A DNA stretch of 64,000 nucleotides from JASGIT01 sp047601665. Lineage in GTDB: Bacteria; Pseudomonadota; Gammaproteobacteria; Burkholderiales; Burkholderiaceae_C. Shown one piece after another: positions 25,969 through 34,367 of the stretch (position 1 is its first letter; every line of letters begins with the position of its first letter). The position numbers and the translations under genes were made by a program. Below the pieces are notes generated by a model. That model worked only from the letters and a program-made list of their open reading frames with translations. It searched no databases and was not told the origin of the DNA. The DNA is taken from positions 3,410,001 through 3,474,000 of the forward strand of contig JASGIT010000001.1 of the NCBI GenBank assembly GCA_047601665.1, given 5' to 3'.

Positions 25969-26946
25969 TCAGGCCGTCGATTTGGCTTGCGCCGTTTCGA
26001 TCAGCTTCTTCCACCGCTGGAATTCCCGGGGCATGGTGACCGCCAGCTGGGCGGCGTTTTCGCGGTAGCCGTTCTCCAGCCCCTGGCTCTTGCAGAAGTC
26101 CGCGAAGGCCGCATCCTGCGAAGCCGCCATGAATCCCTGCTCCATGGTTTCGATGACGCGGGCCGGCGTTCCCCTGGGCGCCAGGGCCAGGAAGGGCGAG
26201 TCGATGTCGTAGCCCTTGAGGCCGCACTCCTGCAGCGTCGGAACCTGGGGCAGGTGGATGGAACGGTTGCGCCCCGCGACCGCGAGGATCTTCAGCTTGC
26301 CGGCCGAGACCAGGGGCAGCGCGCCCACCACGCCCAGGAAGCCCACGCTCACCACGCCGGTGGACACGTCCAGCAAGCCTTGCGTGGCCGCCTTGTAGGG
26401 CACGTGCCGCATGTGAATGCCGGCCGTGGAGTTGAACAGCGCCCCGCAGATGTGGGAGAGCGTGCCGTTGCCCGCGGACGAGTAGCTGAGGTCGGCATTG
26501 CCGCCGCGCGCGGCCTTGAGGAGATCCTGCACCGTGGCATACGGCGAGCTGGGCGAGACCACCAGCACCATGGCCGACGAGCCGAAGCCCGCGATGGGCA
26601 CGAAATCCTCCTGCGCCTTGTAGGGCACGTTGTCGTAGACCCAGGGCAGGACGTAGTGGTTGGCGGTGGTCAGCAGGAAGTTGCTGCCGTCCGGCGCGGC
26701 CTTGGCCGCGGCATCGGTGCCGATGATGCCGCCGGCGCCGGGCTTGTTGTCCACGATGATGGGCGTGCCGAGCTGCTTCTCCAGCGCCCGGGCCATGAAC
26801 CGGGCCACGGCGTCCCCGCCCGTGCCGGCGGAGCCGGGCACGATGAATTTCTTGGCCAGGGACGAAGGAGCCTGGGCGCGCGCGGCACCGGCGCCCCCCA
26901 GTCCCACGAGAAGCGTGCTGGCGCTGATGAATCGACGTCGGTCCAT
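25969..26946 (-). CDS. Bug-family substrate-binding protein
   Basis: 325-residue periplasmic TctC/Bug protein. The N-terminus MDRRRFISASTLLVGL, ending in ARAQ, resembles a Tat-like signal. Segments VDNKPGAGGIIGTDAAAK, NHYVLPWVYDNVPY and RHVPYKAATQGLLDV fit the family. I used the ATG at 26946; a GTG at 26961 would overlap the end of the SDR gene and adds nothing typical. No TctAB genes are present. It likely captures the carboxylate handled by the downstream amidohydrolase operon. Confidence 0.92.
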   Translation of the reverse strand: MDRRRFISASTLLVGLGGAGAARAQAPSSLAKKFIVPGSAGTGGDAVARFMARALEKQLGTPIIVDNKPGAGGIIGTDAAAKAAPDGSNFLLTTANHYVLPWVYDNVPYKAQEDFVPIAGFGSSAMVLVVSPSSPYATVQDLLKAARGGNADLSYSSAGNGTLSHICGALFNSTAGIHMRHVPYKAATQGLLDVSTGVVSVGFLGVVGALPLVSAGKLKILAVAGRNRSIHLPQVPTLQECGLKGYDIDSPFLALAPRGTPARVIETMEQGFMAASQDAAFADFCKSQGLENGYRENAAQLAVTMPREFQRWKKLIETAQAKSTA

Positions 26947-26951
26947 GGTTT

Positions 26952-27710
26952 TCAGTCCCACATCAGTCCGTTGTCCACATTGATGGACTGGCCGGTGATG
27001 CTGGAGGCCAGGTCGGAGGCGAGGAACAGCACGGCATCCGCGATGTCGCGCGGCGTGGCGAAGCGGCCCAGTGCCGTCTGGTCGAGCATGGCCTGGAAGC
27101 CGCTGGGGTTGGCGCGCTCCAGCTCGTCGAGCAGCACCGTGCGCGTGGCGCCGGGGCAGACCGAATTGACGCGGATGCCATGGCGCCCCAGCTCGTTGGC
27201 CGCCACGCGCGACATGACGATGGCCGCCGCCTTGGAAGCCGCGTAGCTGGCGTTGGAGGTCGCCTTGGCGCCCTTGCCCGCGATGGAGGCGATGTTGACG
27301 ATGGCGCCGCCTTTCATCTCCCGCATGTGCTGGGCGAAGCCCTGCATACAGAAGAACAGGCCCCGGGTGTTGATGTTCTGGATCCAGTCCCAGTCCCTGG
27401 GCGTCAGGTCGAGGATGGGAATCTTGCGCGTCACGCCCGCGTTGTTCACCAGCACGTCGATGCGGCCATGCGCCTCGATGGCCTGGGCCGTCATGGCCGC
27501 CACGGCATCAAGGTCGCTGATGTCGCACGGGATGAAGCTGGCGGCAAACCCCCGCTCCGCGAGCCGCCGCGCCTGCTCCTGGCCCTGCTGCGCGTTGATG
27601 TCCGAGAGGACGATCTTCCCGCCCGCCTCGGCCAGCCGCTCGGCGATGGCGGCCCCTATGCCGGCTGCCGCGCCGGTGACGACCACGGTTTTGTTGGCGA
27701 TCAGCGTCAT
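26952..27710 (-). CDS. Short-chain dehydrogenase/reductase
   Basis: 252-residue SDR with TGAAAGIG near 12-19, NNAGVT, the catalytic Ser in NIASIAG and YAASKAA. It ends in NVDNGLMWD, a variant of the usual VDGG tail. It is the first gene of the 27.7-20.8 kb minus-strand operon; AAGGAGACAAGGCAC precedes the ATG at 27710. A candidate operator is 78 bp upstream, and an IclR gene is transcribed in the opposite direction. Confidence 0.91.
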   Translation of the reverse strand: MTLIANKTVVVTGAAAGIGAAIAERLAEAGGKIVLSDINAQQGQEQARRLAERGFAASFIPCDISDLDAVAAMTAQAIEAHGRIDVLVNNAGVTRKIPILDLTPRDWDWIQNINTRGLFFCMQGFAQHMREMKGGAIVNIASIAGKGAKATSNASYAASKAAAIVMSRVAANELGRHGIRVNSVCPGATRTVLLDELERANPSGFQAMLDQTALGRFATPRDIADAVLFLASDLASSITGQSINVDNGLMWD

Positions 27711-27788
27711 GTGCCTTGTCTCCTTGCATTGATGTGCCGCAAGGTTCCACGCAGACGGCAATGGGCACCAATGGGGGCGATCGACTCC

Positions 27789-27803
27789 TCCCGTACTGTG
27801 AAA
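27789..27803 (-). promoter_or_regulatory. Candidate IclR-type operator, site e
   Basis: TCCCGTACTGTGAAA is a degenerate copy of the TTCCGTA-C-TACGGAA palindrome in the divergent region between the SDR operon and the IclR gene at 27960. Read toward the SDR gene, its half GTACGGGAG ends 78 bp before the ATG. Confidence 0.4.
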
Positions 27804-27823
27804 ATAAAAATGGCGCGATGTTA

Positions 27824-27876
27824 TGAAAATGATAGCTGCTTGCGCTTGTGCATCAAGCGCTGGAGGCCGGTTTGGC
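27824..27876 (+). repeat. Palindromic intergenic repeat, copy 4
   Basis: GATAGCTGC, TGCGCTTG, CAAGCGCTGGAGGCC and GGTTTGG match the repeat in plus orientation. Unlike most copies it sits in a divergent promoter region, between an SDR and an IclR gene, so it is not simply a terminator. Confidence 0.8.
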
Positions 27877-27959
27877 CATAAACTCCCCAGGCGCCGCGCG
27901 GGACGGTGCCGAGCCATCCATTAGAGTGCGAGGTACCCACCCGCGCATGAGGACATCCC

Positions 27960-28760
27960 GTGAACACGCCAGCCGACAAGCCGCCTGACACCGCCGGCGT
28001 CACCCTGACGCTGGAGCGCGGCCTGCACCTGCTGCGCGCCTTCCGCGCTGAGCGCAAGCCGCTGACCAATGCCGACCTGATGCGGCGCACCGGCCTGTCG
28101 CGCTCCAGCGTGTCGCGCCTGGTGTGCACCCTGATCAACCTGGGCTACCTGCGCCGGGCCGCGGGCGGCAAGGGGCTGGAACTGGCCATGGGCGGCCTGG
28201 ACATCGGCATGGCCTACGTGCACGCCAACCCGGTCACGCAGCGCGTGCACCCGCTGATGCAAAGCCTGGCCGACCAGCTCAACGTGAACGTGGCGCTGGC
28301 CGTGCCCGACGGGCTGGACATGCTCTACATCGCCTGCCGCACCAGCGCGCAGCTGGCCACGCTGCGGCTTGACGTCGGCTCGCTGCTGCCCATGGGCGCC
28401 ACCGCCATCGGCCGCGCCTGGCTCTGGGCCTTGCCGCCGCCGCAGCGGCAGGACTATCTGCAGGCCATTGCGCGGCAGGCGGGCGCGCAGGCGCCGGCGG
28501 TGGTGCAGCGCATCGGCGAGACGTTCAACGAACTGGACCGCCATGGCGTCTGCATCGTCATGGGCGAGTACCAGCACAACGCCTACGGCATCGCGCTGCC
28601 GCTGCGCGTGGGCAGCGGCGGCACGCTGATGGCGCTCAACTGCGGCGCCGTCGGGCAGGAGCGGGAGCCGGCGGCCATCCGCGACCGCATGGGCGCGGAA
28701 CTCAAGCGCCTGGCCCGGGAGATTCAGGAATTGCTGCGCGACGTGGATGCCGAGCCTTGA
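27960..28760 (+). CDS. IclR-family transcriptional regulator
   Basis: 266-residue regulator starting at a GTG (27960) with GAGGACATCCC upstream. The N-terminal winged helix includes LTNADLMRRTGLSRSSVSRLVCTLINLGYL, about residues 37-66; the C-terminal domain includes LRLDVGSLLPMGATAIGRAWL, a ligand-domain segment. It is transcribed away from the 27.7 kb SDR operon, the usual layout for an IclR protein controlling its divergent target. It is close in sequence to the protein at 46681-47478 (shared ERGLxxLRAFR, MGATAIGRA/MGTTSIGRA), so they are paralogues. Confidence 0.91.
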   Translation: MNTPADKPPDTAGVTLTLERGLHLLRAFRAERKPLTNADLMRRTGLSRSSVSRLVCTLINLGYLRRAAGGKGLELAMGGLDIGMAYVHANPVTQRVHPLMQSLADQLNVNVALAVPDGLDMLYIACRTSAQLATLRLDVGSLLPMGATAIGRAWLWALPPPQRQDYLQAIARQAGAQAPAVVQRIGETFNELDRHGVCIVMGEYQHNAYGIALPLRVGSGGTLMALNCGAVGQEREPAAIRDRMGAELKRLAREIQELLRDVDAEP

Positions 28761-28787
28761 GAGTGCGCCGGGCCGGCATCCGGCCCG

Positions 28788-29945
28788 CTACAGCACGGCG
28801 CCCGCCGCGCGCATGGCCTGCTGCTCCTGCGCCGAGAAGCCCCAGTCGGCCAGCACGGCGTCCGCGTCCTGCCCGGGGCGGGGCGGCGGGTTCTGGATGG
28901 CTCCGGGCGTGCGGCTGAAGCGCGGCGCGGGCGCGGGCTGGACCACGCCGTCCACCTCCACGAAGCTGCCGCGCTGCTGGATGTGGGCGTTGCGCGGCGC
29001 CTCGGCCAGCGACAGTACGGGCACGATGCACGACTGCGTGCCGGCGGCCCGCGCCGCCCATTCGTCGCGCGTGCGGGTCTTGAAGATTTCGGCGAAGCGC
29101 CGCTTCATCTGCGGCCAGCCGGCCTGGTCGTGCTGGGCGGGCAGTTCGTCTTCCTTCAGGCCCAGCACGCCCAGGGCCTCGCGGTAGAAGCGCGTTTCGT
29201 TGGCGGCGATGCTGACGTGTTTGCCGTCGCTGGTTTCGTAGACGTTGTACCAGGGCGCGCCGGAGTCCAGGCGGTTGGCGCCGCGCTCGTCTTTCCAGTA
29301 GCCGGCGGCGTGAAAGCCGTAGATCAGCGTCATCAGCGACGCCGCGCCATCGACCATGGCCGCGTCCACCACCTGGCCCCGGCCCGAGCGGCGGGCCTCC
29401 AGCAGCGCGCTGAGCACGCCCAGTGCCAGGTACATGGAGCCGCCGCCGAAGTCGCCCACCAGGTTCAGCGGAATCGCGGGCGCCTCGCCCGCGCGGCCCA
29501 TGGCGTGCAGGGCGCCGGTCAGCGAGATGTAGTTCACGTCGTGCCCGGGCGCCTGGGCCAGCGGGCCGTCCTGGCCCCAGCCCGTCATGCGGCCATAGAC
29601 CAGCGCCGGGTTGGCCCGGAGGCAAGCCTCGGGCCCCAGGCCCAGGCGCTCCATCACGCCGGGGCGAAAGCCCTCGACCAGCACGTCGGCCTTTTCCACC
29701 ATGCGCAGCACGGCGGCCACGGCCTCGGGTTTTTTCAGGTCCATCTGCACGCTGCGGCGGCTGCGGTTGAGCAGGTCGAACCTGGCGTCGATCGGCGCGC
29801 CGCCGTCGTGGCCCGCGGGCCGGTCGATGCGCACCACCTCGGCGCCCAGGTCGGCCAGCAACATGCAGCAGAACGGCGCGGGGCCGATGCCGCCGACTTC
29901 GACGATCCGGATGCCCGCCAGCGGGCCTTGTGCTTGTGGTGTCAT
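28788..29945 (-). CDS. AMACR-type acyl-CoA racemase (CaiB/BaiF family)
   Basis: 385-residue type III CoA-transferase-fold protein that looks like an alpha-methylacyl-CoA racemase, which inverts the 2-methyl centre of acyl-CoAs. The segment GWGQDGPLAQAPGHDVNYISL is diagnostic. His135, Asp165 (LVGDFGGGS) and Glu250 (ANETRFY) have the same spacing as His126, Asp156 and Glu241 of mycobacterial MCR, which supports racemase over transferase activity. It ends the 37.8-28.8 kb run. A racemase would fit degradation of a 2-methyl-branched or steroid-like side chain. The ATG at 29945 has only a weak ribosome site. Confidence 0.88.
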   Translation of the reverse strand: MTPQAQGPLAGIRIVEVGGIGPAPFCCMLLADLGAEVVRIDRPAGHDGGAPIDARFDLLNRSRRSVQMDLKKPEAVAAVLRMVEKADVLVEGFRPGVMERLGLGPEACLRANPALVYGRMTGWGQDGPLAQAPGHDVNYISLTGALHAMGRAGEAPAIPLNLVGDFGGGSMYLALGVLSALLEARRSGRGQVVDAAMVDGAASLMTLIYGFHAAGYWKDERGANRLDSGAPWYNVYETSDGKHVSIAANETRFYREALGVLGLKEDELPAQHDQAGWPQMKRRFAEIFKTRTRDEWAARAAGTQSCIVPVLSLAEAPRNAHIQQRGSFVEVDGVVQPAPAPRFSRTPGAIQNPPPRPGQDADAVLADWGFSAQEQQAMRAAGAVL

Positions 29946-29965
29946 GGAGATTCCGTTGCGTAAGG

Positions 29966-30011
29966 AAATTGCCTTGCAGCGCTTGCCAGTCAAGCGCTGC
30001 CAGCTATGTTT
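29966..30011 (-). repeat. Palindromic intergenic repeat, copy 5, overlapping a gene end
   Basis: The minus-strand reading is CATAGCTGGCAGCGCTTG, a short loop, then CAAGCGCTGC. It overlaps the last codons and the TGA (29990-29992) of the thioesterase gene, so the repeat supplies that protein's C-terminal residues. Confidence 0.8.
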
Positions 30012-30853
30012 TCAGGAGCGTTCGCGGCGGTGCGCGCCAGGGCCTGCAGAAAATCCGGCACCTGCGTGGCGCGGCGGCTTTTCATGTCCACGGCCACCAG
30101 GAGCAGCTCGATCAGCGCGATGGGGTCGCCCTGCAGCGTTTCCAGGTAGTGCGCGGTGGAGAACGACTTGCCCTGGACATGCGTGAGCCAGGAGTTCGAC
30201 TGGATGCCCATGCCGGCGGGCGCCTGCCCCAGCCAGGTGGCGCGCATCTCCACCACCATGCGGCCCACGCCGGCCTGGGCCATGAAGCGGGGCGTATAGC
30301 CCAGGCTGGTGTGGTGGTCGTAGCTCGCATAGGTCAGGTAGCGGAACAGCTCGTCGAACGCCAGCGCGCCCGTATGGTCGTAGGCGGCGGGCCGCAGGAT
30401 GCTCAGGGGCACGCGCCGGCCGTCGGCCCGCGCGGCCTGGGCCAGCGGCGCGGCGTGCAGCAGCCCGCGCGGCAGCGCGTCGGCCACGGCCGCTTCGGGC
30501 ACGCGGGGCAGGTGCGGGCTGACGCGGCCGGGCAGGTCCAGCGCCGTGGCCGACAGCCTGCCCGCGCTTTCCAGCCAGTGCACGACCGCGCCGTCCCAGC
30601 GCCCGCCCTGGATGGCCGCCGAGCGCACGCGCACCGGGTCGCCGGAGAGCAGCTCGCGGTGGAAGCGGATGTGCCGCGAGGCGATGGTGGCGGCGCCGGG
30701 GTTGCGGCCCTGGCCGTCGAGCAGGGCGACGGTCTCGGAGGCGTACTGGAACGCGCGCGTGTAGAAGCGGGTGTTCCAGTGCCCGTTGTGGTCGCACTCC
30801 CAGGTTTCCACGCGCGTGACGTTGCTGACGTAGCCTGTATCGATCGGGTCCAT
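29990..30853 (-). CDS. Acyl-CoA thioesterase-like protein, double hot-dog
   Basis: 287-residue protein with two hot-dog halves. The first half has ETWECDHNGHWNTRFYTRAF, close to the 4-hydroxybenzoyl-CoA thioesterase motif with its catalytic Asp; the second has YASYDHHTSLGYTPRF. It probably hydrolyses an acyl-CoA in the cytoplasm, perhaps relieving CoA trapping. The last seven residues (ENIAGSA) and the stop codon lie inside a palindromic repeat, so the ancestral C-terminus may have been replaced. It follows the CoA-transferase gene at 30890 by 36 bases. Confidence 0.82.
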   Translation of the reverse strand: MDPIDTGYVSNVTRVETWECDHNGHWNTRFYTRAFQYASETVALLDGQGRNPGAATIASRHIRFHRELLSGDPVRVRSAAIQGGRWDGAVVHWLESAGRLSATALDLPGRVSPHLPRVPEAAVADALPRGLLHAAPLAQAARADGRRVPLSILRPAAYDHTGALAFDELFRYLTYASYDHHTSLGYTPRFMAQAGVGRMVVEMRATWLGQAPAGMGIQSNSWLTHVQGKSFSTAHYLETLQGDPIALIELLLVAVDMKSRRATQVPDFLQALARTAANAPENIAGSA

Positions 30854-30889
30854 GCGGGTCCTTCCTGAGGTTCGGGGCCGGGGCGGCGG

Positions 30890-32044
30890 CTATTCCCGCA
30901 GCAGCCGGTCCAGCCGCTCATTGTCCTGCCCGATGGCGGGCGCCGAATCCAGCGGCGGCGGGCGCTGGCGGTCGAAGGACAGGGGCATACCCGCCAGGGC
31001 GATCTCGTCGTCGCTCGTCTTGCCCAGGATGCCCAGCGCCTGGGTCTGCTCGTGCGCGCACAGCTCGGGCGTGGTCTGCACCGAGGCGCAAGGCAGGCCG
31101 AAGCCGTCGAGGTGCTTCTGCCAGTAGGCGCGCGTGTGCTGCTTCATGCGCTGGCCGATCAGGTCGTCGATCTCCTTGCGGTTTTCGAGCCGCGCGGTGT
31201 TGGTGGCGAACTTCGGGTCGGCGGCCCATTCGGGGTGGCCCAGGGCCTCGGCCAGGCGGGCGAACAGCCGGTCGTTGGCGGCGCTGAGGATGGCGTAGCC
31301 ATCGGCCGCCTCGTAGGCGCGGTGCGGCACGATGAAGGCCACGCCCGAGCCGTGGCGCCCGCCGGGCGTGCCGTCGGCGGCATAGTTGGCGATGCCGATG
31401 GACATCCAGGCGATGGCGGTCTCCAGCAGCGAGTTGTTGACGGTGGCGCCCACGTGCCTGCGCTCGCGGCGCAGCAGCGCCGAGACGATGCCGATCACGG
31501 CCCACATGCCGGTGCCGAAATCGACGATGGACACGCCCGCGCGCACGGGCGCCTGGCCTTCCTCGCCGGTGAGCATCATGATGCCGGAGAAGGCCTGCAT
31601 CAGCGGGTCGTAGCCCGGCAGCTGGTTCAGGGGGCCGACGTGGCCGTAGGCGCCCACCTCGCACGCCACCAGTTCGGGCTTGCGCGCGCGCAGGCTGTCG
31701 GCGTCGAGCCGGTACTGGCTGCTGCTGCCCGGGCGCAGGTTGTGCAGGAACACGTCGGCGTGGCGCTCGATGAGGTCGTGCAGCGTGGCCAGCTGCACCG
31801 GGTCCTTGATGTCCAGGCAGATGGAGCGCTTGCCACGGTTGATCGCGTGGAAGGCCGCGCCGCAGCCCTTCCACTGGCTGGGGCCCCAACTGCGCGAGGA
31901 ATCGCCGTCGGGGCGCTCCACCTTCCAGACCTCGGCGCCCAGGCCGGCGAGCACGTGGCCGGCGAAGGGGGCCGAAGCGCTGTCGCCGAGTTCCACCACG
32001 GTAAAGCCCGCCAGGGGCAGGTCGGATTGCGCTTTGTCCTGCAT
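30890..32044 (-). CDS. CaiB/BaiF (type III) CoA-transferase
   Basis: 384-residue family III CoA-transferase that moves CoA between acids through an enzyme-bound anhydride. N-terminal FTVVELGDSASAPFAGHVLAGLGAEVWKVE is typical, and the Asp in SIVDFGTGMWA is the likely nucleophile. The racemase His is replaced (QLPGYDPLMQAF), so it is a transferase rather than AMACR-like. The start at 32044 has TAGGAGACAACG upstream. It is one of two such genes side by side, probably for activating or transferring CoA onto a pathway acid. Confidence 0.9.
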   Translation of the reverse strand: MQDKAQSDLPLAGFTVVELGDSASAPFAGHVLAGLGAEVWKVERPDGDSSRSWGPSQWKGCGAAFHAINRGKRSICLDIKDPVQLATLHDLIERHADVFLHNLRPGSSSQYRLDADSLRARKPELVACEVGAYGHVGPLNQLPGYDPLMQAFSGIMMLTGEEGQAPVRAGVSIVDFGTGMWAVIGIVSALLRRERRHVGATVNNSLLETAIAWMSIGIANYAADGTPGGRHGSGVAFIVPHRAYEAADGYAILSAANDRLFARLAEALGHPEWAADPKFATNTARLENRKEIDDLIGQRMKQHTRAYWQKHLDGFGLPCASVQTTPELCAHEQTQALGILGKTSDDEIALAGMPLSFDRQRPPPLDSAPAIGQDNERLDRLLRE

Positions 32045-32065
32045 CGTTGTCTCCTAGGTTTTTAG

Positions 32066-32121
32066 ATGAAATAAGCCACTGGCGCCCGTCCATCAAGCGC
32101 AGGTAGCTATCAAATTCGATA
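32066..32121 (-). repeat. Palindromic intergenic repeat, copy 6 (diverged)
   Basis: On the minus strand the copy reads GATAGCTACCTGCGCTTGA, TGGACGGGCGCC, AGTGGCTTATTT. The stem is decayed compared with other copies. It fills the gap between two CoA-transferase genes. Confidence 0.7.
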
Positions 32122-33324
32122 TCAAAGGGTGGCGGCCTGCATACCGCCGCCCGATTGCACGACCTGCTGCGCCTCGGCCTCGCTCAGGCCGTACTCGGTC
32201 AGCAGCTGCACCGTGTGCTCGCCCAGGCGCGGCGCGGGGTAGCGCTGCTCGGGCACGCTCTCGCTCCAGGTCTGGGGGATGCCCAGCGTGCGCAGCAGGC
32301 CCTCGCTGGGGTGCTCTTGCAACTGGAAAAAGTTCACGGCCTGCATGTGCGGGTCGCGCAGCAGGGTCTCGGGCGTGTTCATCTCGATGGCGGGGATGTC
32401 GGCCTCGGTCAGGATGCGCAGCCACTCGGCACTGGTCTTGGTCAGGAAGGTGTCGGCCAGGAATTGGTAGAGGTAGTCGATGTTCTCGGTGCGCCCGAAG
32501 ATGGTGCCGTAGCGCGGGTCGCCCGCCATGTCGGGGCGGCCCACGGCCTGGAAGAACCGCTGCCAGTGGCGGTCGTTGTAGATGTTCACGCCGAGGTAGC
32601 CGTCCTGGGTCTGGTAGGGGCGGCGCGAGGCGCTCATCATGCGCGCATAGCCCCAGTCGCCAATGGGCGGCTCAAAGCTGTGGCCGTACAGGTGGTCGCC
32701 CAGCACGAAGTGCGCGAAGGTTTCGAACATCGGCACCTCCACCGCCTGGCCGTGGCCGGTTTTCTCGCGGTAGTACAGCGCCATGGCGATGGCATTGCTG
32801 GCGGCCATGCCCACCAGGCGGTCGGCGATGGCCGAGGCCACGTACTGCGGCGGCCCGGATTTGCGCGCTTGCAGCACCGGCATACCCACGGCCGCCTGGA
32901 TCAGGTCATCGTAGGCGGGTTTTTCGGCATATGGGCCGTTCTGGCCGAAGCCAAAGGCGCCGCAGTAGATGATGCGTGGGTTGAGCTTCTTCACGTCCTC
33001 ATAGGCCAGCCCGAGCCTGGCCATGGCCTTGGGGCGCAGGCTGTGCAGCACCACGTCGGCCGATTGCAGCATACGCTGGAGCGCCTGCGCGGCCTGCGGG
33101 TGTTTGAGATCCAGCACCGCGCTGCGCTTGTTGCGGTTCAGGTGCAGGAAGATCACGCTCATGCCCTGGTTGCGGCAAGGGCCGACGCCACGCGTGGTGT
33201 CGCCGGCGGGGGCCTCGATCTTGCAGATGTCGGCGCCCATGTCCGCCAGCAGCAGCGAGGCGTAGGGGCCCATGAAGTTGGAGGTCAGGTCGAGCACCCG
33301 GACTCCGGCAAGCGGTCCAGCCAT
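32122..33324 (-). CDS. CaiB/BaiF (type III) CoA-transferase
   Basis: 400-residue family III CoA-transferase. N-terminal VRVLDLTSNFMGPYASLLLADMGADICKIE, then LNRNKRSAVLDLKHP and the loop IADRLVGMAASN, whose Asp aligns with the family nucleophile. It lies 7 bases from the downstream end of the Bug gene at 33332-34333 and precedes a second CoA-transferase, so the pair probably serves an imported acid. A weak ribosome site precedes the ATG at 33324, within the Bug gene end. Confidence 0.9.
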   Translation of the reverse strand: MAGPLAGVRVLDLTSNFMGPYASLLLADMGADICKIEAPAGDTTRGVGPCRNQGMSVIFLHLNRNKRSAVLDLKHPQAAQALQRMLQSADVVLHSLRPKAMARLGLAYEDVKKLNPRIIYCGAFGFGQNGPYAEKPAYDDLIQAAVGMPVLQARKSGPPQYVASAIADRLVGMAASNAIAMALYYREKTGHGQAVEVPMFETFAHFVLGDHLYGHSFEPPIGDWGYARMMSASRRPYQTQDGYLGVNIYNDRHWQRFFQAVGRPDMAGDPRYGTIFGRTENIDYLYQFLADTFLTKTSAEWLRILTEADIPAIEMNTPETLLRDPHMQAVNFFQLQEHPSEGLLRTLGIPQTWSESVPEQRYPAPRLGEHTVQLLTEYGLSEAEAQQVVQSGGGMQAATL

Positions 33325-33331
33325 GTTCTGC

Positions 33332-34333
33332 TTACTCCGGCTTGATGTTCAGGGTCTTGAACAGGTCTTGCCACAGATCGGTTTCTTCCTTGATGTCCTT
33401 GGCGTAGATGGCCGGCGAGGAGTGGGCGACGAAGGTGGCGCCCAGCGTGGCTTCGGCCTGCTTGCGGAAGGTTTCGTCCGAGAAGATGGTGTCCACATCG
33501 CGGCTGATCCGCTGCACCACCGCCGCAGGCGTGTCCTTGGGCACCAGGACGCCATGCCACAACTGAGGCAGATAGCCGTCGTAGCCGGTGGCTTCTTTCA
33601 AGGTGGGGATGTTGGGCAGGTTGTCGTAGCGCTGCGGGCTGATGGCTGCCAGCGCGACGATGGAGCCGTCGTCCATCTGGCCTTTGACGGCCGCTACGGA
33701 ATTCACCATGAACTGCGCGTCGTCGCGCAGCACGGCCATGTTCATCGCCGGGACACTGTTGTAGTTCACGGCCTGATAGCGCATCTTCAATTGGTTGTTC
33801 AGAATGGCGAACGAGATGTTGAAGATCGACGTAGGCCCTGTGCCCGCCAGGAACAACTCTTTCTCGGTGGTGCGGCTCAGGGCAATCAAGTCACGCAGCG
33901 TCTTGGCTTTTTGAGCGGTTACCTTGCTGGTTGCGACCAGGAACTGGTAGTGCACTACCTTGCGAACCGGAAGCAGGTCGGTCAGCGGGTCGAAGCGCAA
34001 GCCCTTCTGGGTGTATTTGGGCAGGAATGAGCTTTGCGAGGCCAGCAGCAGCGTGTGTTTGTCAGTGGCTCGAACCACGTACTCGGTGCCCACCACGCCG
34101 CCTGCTCCGGGCTTGTTGTCGACGATGACCGGCTGCTTCCACAGTGCTTCCAGCTTGGGTGCCATCAGGCGCGCCAGCGTGTCGCCCGTGGAGCCGGGCG
34201 CGATGGCCAGCACGATTCTGACGGGCTTGGTGGGCCAGTCTTCTGCGACGGCACTGGTGCCCGCCAATCCGAGCGCGGCGGCGGCGAGCGCCGTCTTCAG
34301 CCAGGCGCGGCGGGGTAGGGGTGTTTGATGCAC
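33332..34333 (-). CDS. Bug-family substrate-binding protein
   Basis: 333-residue TctC/Bug periplasmic protein starting at a GTG (34333) preceded by AAAAGGAGACAAAC. The signal region PRRAWLKTALAAAALGLAGTSAVAE has a twin-Arg pair. Family segments are VDNKPGAGGVVGTEYVV and LVPKDTPAAVVQRI. No TctAB partner is nearby. It sits between the aldolase/DUF35 genes and the CoA-transferases of one minus-strand run, so it likely delivers the substrate of that pathway. Confidence 0.91.
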   Translation of the reverse strand: MHQTPLPRRAWLKTALAAAALGLAGTSAVAEDWPTKPVRIVLAIAPGSTGDTLARLMAPKLEALWKQPVIVDNKPGAGGVVGTEYVVRATDKHTLLLASQSSFLPKYTQKGLRFDPLTDLLPVRKVVHYQFLVATSKVTAQKAKTLRDLIALSRTTEKELFLAGTGPTSIFNISFAILNNQLKMRYQAVNYNSVPAMNMAVLRDDAQFMVNSVAAVKGQMDDGSIVALAAISPQRYDNLPNIPTLKEATGYDGYLPQLWHGVLVPKDTPAAVVQRISRDVDTIFSDETFRKQAEATLGATFVAHSSPAIYAKDIKEETDLWQDLFKTLNIKPE

Positions 34334-34367
34334 GTTTGTCTCCTTTTTTGAATGAGTGGCCGCGTGG

